Shown piece by piece: positions 1-5,120 of a stretch of 14,872 nucleotides of DNA (its first letter is position 1; every line of letters starts with the position of its first letter). Below the pieces are notes generated by a model that was given only the letters and a program-made list of their open reading frames with translations, was not told the DNA's origin and did no database searches. A program made the position numbers and the translations under genes. Source of the stretch: JAWLFY01 sp964462125 (lineage in GTDB: Bacteria; Planctomycetota; Planctomycetia; Pirellulales; Pirellulaceae); NCBI GenBank assembly GCA_964462125.1, contig CAYWXT010000132.1, positions 1-14,872 of the forward strand, read 5' to 3'.

Positions 1-1
1 C

Positions 2-802
2 CTGTTTCGGGAAACGAAGGGCGATGGCGAATTGGAAATCGAGCTGTTCGTCGGTGGTGAGACCAAGACCGTTGCCGGTCAAGTGATCGACTACGACGCC
101 GACGAGCGCGACATCGCGCTGGTCGCCATCCGCCCTGGCTTTTCTGTCGAGCCGGTCGAGCTGATCGCACCTGGGGATGAGATCGAGACCGGCCAAGCCG
201 TCTTCAGCTTCGGCTGCGATCGGGGGGCGGACCCGTCGCGCCACGATACGCGGATCACCGGCGTCAACAAGTACAATCAGCACCTCGGGATGTCGAACCT
301 GGAAATCGCGGGCGCCCCGATCGACGGGCGAAGCGGCGGAGGGTTGTTCGACCAGCGTGGCCGGTTGATCGGCGTTTGCAACGCCGCGGACTACGAAGGC
401 GATGTCGGCATCTACACGGGTCCCGGTTCCGTCTACTGGCAGCTCGACCGCGCCAACCTGACCCACTTGTACCAGGATCCCGCGAAGGCGAGCGGGCAAG
501 TGCCCCAAGGGGAGACGCCGGACGGGGGAGCGACGGATCGGTTGGCGAGTCTCTCTGGGGAGGCGGCACCGCAGACGTCGCCGGCGCTCAATGCACCGGA
601 GCGCGAAACCCCTTCACCGAATCGCGCTGCGGAGGCTGCTCCTGCGGCCGCCATCAGCGGAGACAACCGTGAGGCGGGTGATCGTGAAGTGATCGTGATC
701 ATCCGCGACCGGAAACATCCCGACGCGGGGTCACGAATGATCGAGCTCGACCGTCCCAGTGACGACTTGATCCGCCGGCTCGAGAGCCAGGCGAGGCGTT
801 GA
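2..802 (+). CDS. Trypsin-like serine protease (HtrA/DegP-type fold), 5' end missing
   Basis: The reading frame is already open at base 2 and ends at TGA 800-802, so this is the C-terminal 266 residues of a gene that starts outside the window. An internal TTG at 32 could be read as a start, but protease-like sequence precedes it. Two of the three catalytic elements of a chymotrypsin-fold protease are visible: the Asp region 'DERDIALVAI' (near base 107) and the Ser motif 'GRSGGGLFDQRGRLIGVC' (near 328-380). The His region must lie upstream of the window. After the protease domain comes a Pro/Ala/Gly/Glu-rich linker (about 480-660), then a short charged tail 'REVIVIIRDRKHPDAGSRMI...DRPSDDLIRRL'. 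From memory, tails of this kind recur at the ends of planctomycete proteases. The last 72 bp overlap the 3' end of the minus-strand LRAT gene. Location is probably periplasmic or membrane-attached, but the signal sequence is not in view and the substrate is unknown. Confidence 0.85.
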   Translation: MFRETKGDGELEIELFVGGETKTVAGQVIDYDADERDIALVAIRPGFSVEPVELIAPGDEIETGQAVFSFGCDRGADPSRHDTRITGVNKYNQHLGMSNLEIAGAPIDGRSGGGLFDQRGRLIGVCNAADYEGDVGIYTGPGSVYWQLDRANLTHLYQDPAKASGQVPQGETPDGGATDRLASLSGEAAPQTSPALNAPERETPSPNRAAEAAPAAAISGDNREAGDREVIVIIRDRKHPDAGSRMIELDRPSDDLIRRLESQARR

Positions 803-1537
803 TCCCGGCCGCGATTTTCGCAGCCGATTGTAGGCCCGGCGTCCAGCGTGGCTCGCCAATTCGCTCGCTGCCCATACGCCGCCGGCCAACCCGAGGCCGA
901 CCGGACCGGCTAACGATCCGACGCCGATCGCGGTCACGCCACCGACGATCCGGCCGGCCTGCCGGCGATGCCGCGGATCGGCCAACCCCACGTGCTGACC
1001 CCCCGCCTCGGTTGCCCAGTGGGCGACATCGGCGAGCAGGAGCGAGGGGCTGACACCGCGGGCCAAACTTCGCGCCCCGGACCGTAGGGCGAGGCGGGCG
1101 AGGACGCCGGCAGCCGTTTTCAGTCCCGCCGACGTCATGCGTTCCCAAGCGACCACCACTTGGCGACTCTCCTCGCTGCCGGCACAACACCAAGTTGCGA
1201 AGTGCTCGCAGTTGTTCCAGATCAGGTCGTAACCGCGAAGCCCAAGCTGTTGCTCAGCCCGGTTGACGATTTCGTCCGGGCCGAACATCTCGGCATGCCG
1301 CACACGGTGGAGCCGGTCGCGGCCGCTGCGGGTCACGACGCTCATCTCGGTTTGCAAGATGAGAAACCGCTGTGGGTCGCCCTCCGGGCCAGCGATGCCC
1401 GAGTCGGAACTCGACAAATGGTCCGAGTCGGAACTCGAAAAATGGATCGCCGAGCCGTCTCCGACATCAATCGCATGGTGCTGGAAGGGAACGCCGCGAT
1501 AGCGCCGCCACACAAAGACATGATCGCCTTTCGCCAT
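731..1537 (-). CDS. LRAT/H-rev107-type (NlpC/P60 superfamily) thiol acyltransferase-like protein
   Basis: A 268-aa protein starting at ATG 1537, preceded by GGAG about 11 nt upstream. The frame is open further upstream to 1699, but that part is made of tandem repeats and is unlikely to be translated. The LRAT signature is clear: 'GDHVFVWRRYRGVPFQHHAI', then His20 and His32 twelve residues apart as in LRAT/HRASLS enzymes, and the nucleophile Cys110 in 'NNCEHFATWC'. The His-His-Cys set is therefore complete. In eukaryotes the family transfers acyl groups between phospholipids and acceptors or acts as phospholipase A; bacterial members are largely uncharacterised. An 8-residue duplication (HFSSSDSD/HLSSSDSG) directly follows His32. 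The C-terminal half (about residues 130-245) has Ala/Gly-rich hydrophobic stretches ('VGSLAGPVGLGLAGGVWAAS') that may bind or enter membrane. It is last in a minus-strand run after the membrane protein and sodC, 191 bp from sodC. The family call is firm; the reaction is not known. Confidence 0.85.
   Translation of the reverse strand: MAKGDHVFVWRRYRGVPFQHHAIDVGDGSAIHFSSSDSDHLSSSDSGIAGPEGDPQRFLILQTEMSVVTRSGRDRLHRVRHAEMFGPDEIVNRAEQQLGLRGYDLIWNNCEHFATWCCAGSEESRQVVVAWERMTSAGLKTAAGVLARLALRSGARSLARGVSPSLLLADVAHWATEAGGQHVGLADPRHRRQAGRIVGGVTAIGVGSLAGPVGLGLAGGVWAASELASHAGRRAYNRLRKSRPGSTPRLALEPADQVVTGTVELDHS
1399..1446 (-). repeat. 24-bp tandem duplication inside the LRAT gene
   Basis: Two adjacent 24-bp units (1399-1422 and 1423-1446) differ at two positions. 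Each holds an inverted repeat CGAGT-CGGA-ACTCG (1400-1413 and 1424-1437). The unit keeps frame and encodes the duplicated octapeptide HFSSSDSD/HLSSSDSG just after catalytic His32. It looks like an in-frame expansion making an acidic, Ser-rich loop. Confidence 0.9.
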
Positions 1538-1560
1538 CGCGGCCAGCTCTCCATTTTTTT

Positions 1561-1590
1561 CCCTCTCCCCCGGCTTTGCGGGAGAGAGGG
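1561..1590. repeat. CCCTCTC...GAGAGGG hairpin, resembling a dispersed intergenic repeat
   Basis: CCCTCTC (1561-1567) pairs perfectly with GAGAGGG (1584-1590) around a C/G-rich loop, and runs on into 'ATGGGGTGATGGGG'. From memory, the CCCTCTCCC/GGGAGAGGG pattern with a following GGGGTGA-type stretch is a common dispersed intergenic element in many bacteria. It lies directly upstream of the LRAT ribosome-binding region, so it would be transcribed into that leader. Confidence 0.6.
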
Positions 1591-1599
1591 ATGGGGTGA

Positions 1600-1663
1600 T
1601 GGGGTGTTTGGAAACTGGGGTGTTTGAAAACTGGGGTGTTTGAAAACTGGGGTGTTTGAAAAC
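1600..1663. repeat. Four tandem copies of a 16-bp unit
   Basis: The unit TGGGGTGTTTGAAAAC occurs at 1600-1615 (one mismatch, G for A), 1616-1631, 1632-1647 and 1648-1663. It lies between sodC and the LRAT gene and adjoins the hairpin repeat. If translated on the minus strand in the LRAT frame it would give a low-complexity 'FQTPQFSNTP'-like stretch, but the better LRAT start lies downstream of it. Confidence 0.93.
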
Positions 1664-1677
1664 AGAGCCTCGTTGCG

Positions 1678-1785
1678 GTTGCGACGAGGGACTTCGCATT
1701 CGGGATTGCCGATGCTGTGTCTCGAAGCCTAATCCCTTGACCGTCGCCCGTTGCGACGAGGGACCTCGTATTCGGGATTGCCGAT
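1678..1785. repeat. Pair of 36-bp direct repeats, one inside the end of sodC
   Basis: Copy 1 (1678-1713) and copy 2 (1750-1785) begin GTTGCGACGAGGGAC and end CGGGATTGCCGAT. They differ at two of 36 positions and are separated by 36 unrelated bases. Copy 2 lies within the sodC reading frame and encodes its last residues on the minus strand (IGNPEYEVPRRN). Copy 1 would encode IGNPECEVPRRN but lies past the stop codon. It is probably a copy of a dispersed genomic repeat. Confidence 0.88.
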
Positions 1786-2307
1786 CCCGATCACGCCCAC
1801 CGCGACGCGGCCTCCGGCATCGCCGGTCGGCTGGGTACTCAGGTCGTCCTCCTCAGCGTGAATGATGAAAGCCCGCCCGAGCACGAAATGCAACTTGGTT
1901 TTCGAGGTGGTGATGTCGATCGGGGCCACCCCGTTTTCATCCGCGGTGATGTTGCCGAAATCCCCAGCGTGGCTCTCCTCGTCCAAAGCGCCGTGCTCAT
2001 GACCCTCAGGATCGTAGTGTCCTCCGGTGGCCGTCCCGTCCGGCCCGCGGGGATCTCCGAATTCGTGAATGTGGAATCCATGCTTTCCGGGAGTCAGGTT
2101 GATGACCCGACCTCGGATCCGAAGCTGGTCTTCGTCCTGTTGCAGGAGGATCATCCCCCGCACGCTATTGCCTTGGGTGGGTAAAACGCGAGCGACGCCG
2201 AAGGTCGGCATGTCCTCATGTTCGTGTTCGTCGGCCTGCAGTGGTGTGAGGCCAAGGAGCAAGCACGCGATGGCGATGGTGGCAATGCTACGGTTCCGTT
2301 TCGGCAT
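1729..2307 (-). CDS. sodC: Exported Cu/Zn superoxide dismutase without cysteines in the mature part
   Basis: A 192-aa protein that would disproportionate superoxide outside the cytoplasm. Start ATG 2307 is chosen because GGAG lies 9 nt upstream and a signal peptide follows at once: basic start, hydrophobic core about residues 8-20, likely cleavage after 'TPLQA' near 25. The mature N-terminus is a His/Glu stretch (DEHEHED), possibly metal-binding. All family ligands are present: Cu His79, His81, His97 and His150; Zn His97, His105, His113 and Asp116; and active-site Arg167 in 'GDAGGRVAVGVIG'. The conserved disulfide is absent: the usual Cys after 'HEFGD' is missing and the C-terminal Cys is Val170. 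The only Cys (15) is in the signal peptide. The C-terminus runs about 18 residues past the usual 'GVIGI' end and is encoded by a dispersed repeat copy. It lies 62 bp downstream of the membrane-protein gene on the same strand. Confidence 0.93.
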   Translation of the reverse strand: MPKRNRSIATIAIACLLLGLTPLQADEHEHEDMPTFGVARVLPTQGNSVRGMILLQQDEDQLRIRGRVINLTPGKHGFHIHEFGDPRGPDGTATGGHYDPEGHEHGALDEESHAGDFGNITADENGVAPIDITTSKTKLHFVLGRAFIIHAEEDDLSTQPTGDAGGRVAVGVIGIGNPEYEVPRRNGRRSRD

Positions 2308-2369
2308 GATAGGTGTCTCCAAGTGTCGGAAAGTGAAAGCGGATCGAATCCGTCCCCGCATCATAGCCC

Positions 2370-3200
2370 CTATGAATGCCGGTCGCATCTACCGGCCAAG
2401 CCGATCATTCCGACCACGAAGCAATACGCACCGAGCAAGGTCCCGTACAGGCTCCACAGCCAAGTTGACGGCATGGTCCCGCCGCTGATCGCTTGTTCCG
2501 CACCGGTCAGCCCCAGCGTCGCCACGCCAGAAAGGAACAGACACATCGCCGCGAGCAGCCCCCCCATGGCGAAACGCCGACGGAGCGCGGCGGCCATGGC
2601 GAGTGAGGCCACCAAAGGCAGCAAAATCCAACACCCCAGCAGGACGATCCAGAACAGGGCTGGGTCGATTGAGGGGGGGTATCGTGCCCCGACAGCGAAC
2701 AGGATTGCCAGGAGGGTCGTTGCGGCCAGCAGGTCACCGATCTGGAATTGGCGTCGGCCGCCAGCGTCGGCAGCCGGGGCAAGCGTCCAATCGGGAACGC
2801 CCGCCAGCGGAGCCAGGGATGCCTGAACAACCGTCATGCCGCCCAGAAACAAAAGATAACGCTCCGGTTCGAGCGGCAGCCCGAGCGACCATCGCCCGGT
2901 GGCGGTCAAGGCGACCACGCCGACCACGATGGTCAGCCCCCGTGCCACCATGCGGTAGCCGCGCCGGGAAAGTGCCGAGGCGAGAAAACAGCTGGCACTC
3001 GCCAATCCGTAGATGGCGCCGATCGCCAGGCCAATCTCCCAAGGGATGCGCAACGTGCCGTCAGAACGAAGCTCCCAACTCCACACGGCAAGCCAGATAC
3101 CGACGCCGAACGCGATCATGATGCCAATGGTCCTTCGGCCAATTCGCGGACTAATGTATGGTGATGAAGTCATGCCTCTCGCCCGCACTCTCTCCGGCAT
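2370..3200 (-). CDS. Polytopic membrane protein, about 8 TM helices, unknown function
   Basis: Up to 276 aa from ATG 3200, or 267 aa from ATG 3173; neither start has a clear ribosome-binding site. Hydrophobic segments, counted from the second Met, lie near residues 15-32, 45-65, 74-94, 104-125, 145-162, 170-193, 199-220 and 234-260. The fifth, 'QFQIGDLLAATTLLAILFAV', resembles a recurring planctomycete membrane segment, from memory. The basic 'RRIG/RR' N-terminus suggests a cytoplasmic start. I recognise no catalytic residues or named family. The gene heads a minus-strand run with sodC and the LRAT gene and is divergent from the AroE-like gene, with only 21-48 bp between starts. Any shared promoter must therefore reach into coding sequence. 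Confidence 0.75.
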   Translation of the reverse strand: MPERVRARGMTSSPYISPRIGRRTIGIMIAFGVGIWLAVWSWELRSDGTLRIPWEIGLAIGAIYGLASASCFLASALSRRGYRMVARGLTIVVGVVALTATGRWSLGLPLEPERYLLFLGGMTVVQASLAPLAGVPDWTLAPAADAGGRRQFQIGDLLAATTLLAILFAVGARYPPSIDPALFWIVLLGCWILLPLVASLAMAAALRRRFAMGGLLAAMCLFLSGVATLGLTGAEQAISGGTMPSTWLWSLYGTLLGAYCFVVGMIGLAGRCDRHS

Positions 3201-3221
3201 CCCGAATCGTCAGCTACCTCG

Positions 3222-4025
3222 ATGGATGGTAACACCGAACCGTTGATTGCGGTGATCGGCTACCCGATTGCCGACAACCCTGCCGAGTTTGCGCTCGAAC
3301 GAGCTCTCGCGGCGATGGGACTCGATTGGCGTGTGCTCTCCTTTGAGATCCCACCGGACCAGCTGGGAGCGGCACTCGACGCGATCGAGGTCCTCCGTTT
3401 TCACGGCGCGGTGGTCGATCATGCCACGGCGAACCTGACGGGCCAGTGGTACGCCCAGCGGCACGGGACAGCATCCGCACCACTTCAGCCGGTTGACTGC
3501 TTGTTTCGCCCCCGGACGGCTGACGAACCCGCCGCCCCGGCACCGTTGCAGGTGGCCGATGCCCATGGCGACTGGTTGCGCGAGGCGGTCCGCAGACACT
3601 TTGAAAATCGCGGCCGCACACCGGAGCAGGGACTCTGCGTCGGTCCCCAGCGTAACGCCAATGCCAGCGGCAAGGTTTCTTGGAGCGACTTCGGAATCGA
3701 ACGGGCCGAGCCGCTGCGTTACGAGATCGATCCCGATTCGGACCAGATCGAGGCAGCCGACGTGATTGTATTGACCGCCGAGTCGGATCGGACGGTCACG
3801 TTCGATCGACGGGACTGGCCGGCCGATGACACGTCGACGTTGGTGATCGATCTGACCGACCTGGGCCACCCGGATGCCGAGATGATCGAAGCGAAAGGCT
3901 ACCGGCTGGTGACCAGCGACGAACGCCGTGTCGGGACACTGGTGAATTGCCTGTGGCACTGGACCGGCCAAGAGGCGGAGGCGGATATCATTCAAGATGC
4001 AATCGACGAATACATGGCCGTTTAA
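3222..4025 (+). CDS. Divergent shikimate-dehydrogenase (AroE)-like protein lacking catalytic motifs
   Basis: A 267-aa protein, about the usual AroE length. The N-terminal part follows the AroE substrate-domain pattern: 'IAVIGYPIADNPAEF' (9-23) at the place of the usual G-x-P-[IV]-x-H-S-x-S-P, then 'MGLDWRVLSFEIPPDQLGAALDAIEVLRFHG' (32-62). The end matches the AroE C-terminus: 'LVIDLTDLGHPDAEMIEAKGYRL' (207-229), then 'GTLVNCLWHWTGQEAE' (238-253), like the family's 'ML..Qa...fe.WtG'. The shikimate-binding SxS and the catalytic Lys motif G-x-N-V-T-x-P-x-K are replaced (NPAEF; GAVVDHATAN at 62-71), and I see no clear GxGGxx nucleotide loop. The protein is therefore probably not a working shikimate dehydrogenase, and may have another substrate or a structural or regulatory role. 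Start ATG 3222 lacks a strong ribosome-binding site but sits at the right distance from the first strand. The SMUG1 gene follows 128 bp downstream. Confidence 0.65.
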   Translation: MDGNTEPLIAVIGYPIADNPAEFALERALAAMGLDWRVLSFEIPPDQLGAALDAIEVLRFHGAVVDHATANLTGQWYAQRHGTASAPLQPVDCLFRPRTADEPAAPAPLQVADAHGDWLREAVRRHFENRGRTPEQGLCVGPQRNANASGKVSWSDFGIERAEPLRYEIDPDSDQIEAADVIVLTAESDRTVTFDRRDWPADDTSTLVIDLTDLGHPDAEMIEAKGYRLVTSDERRVGTLVNCLWHWTGQEAEADIIQDAIDEYMAV

Positions 4026-4153
4026 TGCACGCAAGTCTCGACCTCAGAGCGGGAATAAAGTGTCCCACACCCTTCATATTGATTTGTTGATCAAGATTGA
4101 CGGCGTTGGATTTTCGGAAATCACCAGTAAGGAATTCGATCGAAAGGAATGGG

Positions 4154-4903
4154 ATGGATCGTAGTCGAGAACGCGGCGCGACTGCCAAGCAGCTGATCAC
4201 CGCCGCGGCGGAGCTCGCCCACGACGTCGATGACTTGTCCTTCTCCGAGCCCGTGACGCATGTCTACAATCCCCTGCGTTATGCCTGGGAGGCGCATCGG
4301 GAGTATCTGTCGCAGTTGCCGGTGCGGGGTACCCGCGTGTTGTTTCTGGGAATGAACCCAGGGCCGTGGGGGATGGCGCAAACCGGGGTACCGTTCGGCG
4401 AGGTCGAGGCGGTCCGCGATTGGATCGGCATCACCGCGGAGATCGGGAAGCCGGAATCGGAGCACCCCAAGCGGCCGGTGGATGGATTGCGGTGTCGCCG
4501 CAGCGAAGTCAGCGGCCGGCGATTGTGGGGGCTGTTTCGCGATCGATACGGAACCGCGAGAAAGTTTTTCGCCCGCCACTTCGTTGCCAACTACTGTCCC
4601 TTGTTGTTCATGGAAGCATCCGGCCGAAACCGGACGCCCGACAAATTGGCTTCCAGCGAACGGGAGACACTGACGGCCGTCTGTGATGCCCATCTCGATT
4701 CGGTGCTCAATGCATTGCGTCCCGCTTTCGCCGTCGGCGTCGGGGTGTATGCCGAGGACTGTCTACGGCGAGCGTCGGAGCGTCTTGACGGCGGCGCGGC
4801 GGTGACGCGAATTCTCCACCCCAGCCCCGCCTCGCCGGTTGCCAATCGCGGCTGGGGCGACGCCGCGACGCGGCAATTGATCGAGGCGGGGGTATGGAGG
4901 TGA
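4154..4903 (+). CDS. SMUG1-type uracil-DNA glycosylase
   Basis: A 249-aa enzyme of the uracil-DNA glycosylase superfamily, predicted to cut uracil (and in known SMUG1s 5-hydroxymethyluracil) from DNA as the first step of base excision repair. Motif 1 'GMNPGPWGMAQTGVPFGEV' (66-84) is almost the animal SMUG1 motif (GMNPGPFGM) and includes the water-activating Asn68. Motif 2 is 'HPSPASPVANRGW' (222-234), with His222 equal to the SMUG1 His and the intercalating-loop pattern HPSPxxPxANxxW. The N-terminal 'VYNPLRYAWEAHREYL' (37-52) is also typical. Start ATG 4154 has AAAGGA 7 nt upstream; an upstream in-frame TTG (4097) lacks this support. Length fits the family (human about 270 aa). It is same-strand with the AroE-like gene 128 bp upstream and may have its own promoter. 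Confidence 0.93.
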   Translation: MDRSRERGATAKQLITAAAELAHDVDDLSFSEPVTHVYNPLRYAWEAHREYLSQLPVRGTRVLFLGMNPGPWGMAQTGVPFGEVEAVRDWIGITAEIGKPESEHPKRPVDGLRCRRSEVSGRRLWGLFRDRYGTARKFFARHFVANYCPLLFMEASGRNRTPDKLASSERETLTAVCDAHLDSVLNALRPAFAVGVGVYAEDCLRRASERLDGGAAVTRILHPSPASPVANRGWGDAATRQLIEAGVWR

Positions 4904-4994
4904 GCGATTTCGGACGTTCACGGACGTCGCGGCAGCCTCAAGGTGCCGATCAGGCTGTTGAGGACCTGTGGAGGTGATTTGTTGGTAAAAGTGC

Positions 4995-5023
4995 TTGACT
5001 TGGCGATTCTGGTTCCTTCTGAT
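4995..5023 (+). promoter_or_regulatory. Weak candidate promoter for the LRR gene
   Basis: TTGACT (4995-5000) is five of six for a sigma-70 -35 box, with a 17-bp spacer to TCTGAT (5018-5023), a poor -10 match. It would give a leader of roughly 90 nt before ATG 5121. Apart from this I see nothing clear in 4904-5120. Confidence 0.2.
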
Positions 5024-5120
5024 TGATGGCGATTCGTACGGCGGGGCGGGATTGATCGGTCTCGGATACCGATCGCTTCGGACGGTCCGGCGTGGATCCC
5101 CCTCAACTGATGGTTTCGTC

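Noticed and set aside
1160..1627. 155-codon plus-strand frame over the LRAT gene
   Set aside because: It is antisense to a clear LRAT domain with intact catalytic residues and itself has no domain.
1538..1699. N-terminal extension of the LRAT protein to 322 aa
   Set aside because: The extra 54 residues are encoded by tandem and dispersed repeats; the start at 1537 has a ribosome-binding site and sits right at the domain edge.
1399..1785. CRISPR-like array between sodC and the LRAT gene
   Set aside because: The repeats have different unit lengths, are directly adjacent or separated by a single spacer, and no cas genes are near.
3210..4034. 274-codon minus-strand frame opposite the AroE-like gene
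   Set aside because: It mirrors the plus gene almost end to end, has no recognisable domain, and the plus strand shows AroE-like patterns at both ends. High GC makes long antisense frames common.
4121..4693. 190-codon minus-strand frame over the SMUG1 gene
   Set aside because: Antisense shadow of a strongly conserved glycosylase; no domain seen.
4904..5120. Possible transposase remnant upstream of the LRR gene
   Set aside because: A minus-strand frame ends with a vaguely familiar basic peptide, but I see no DDE or Tyr motif and no terminal inverted repeats.
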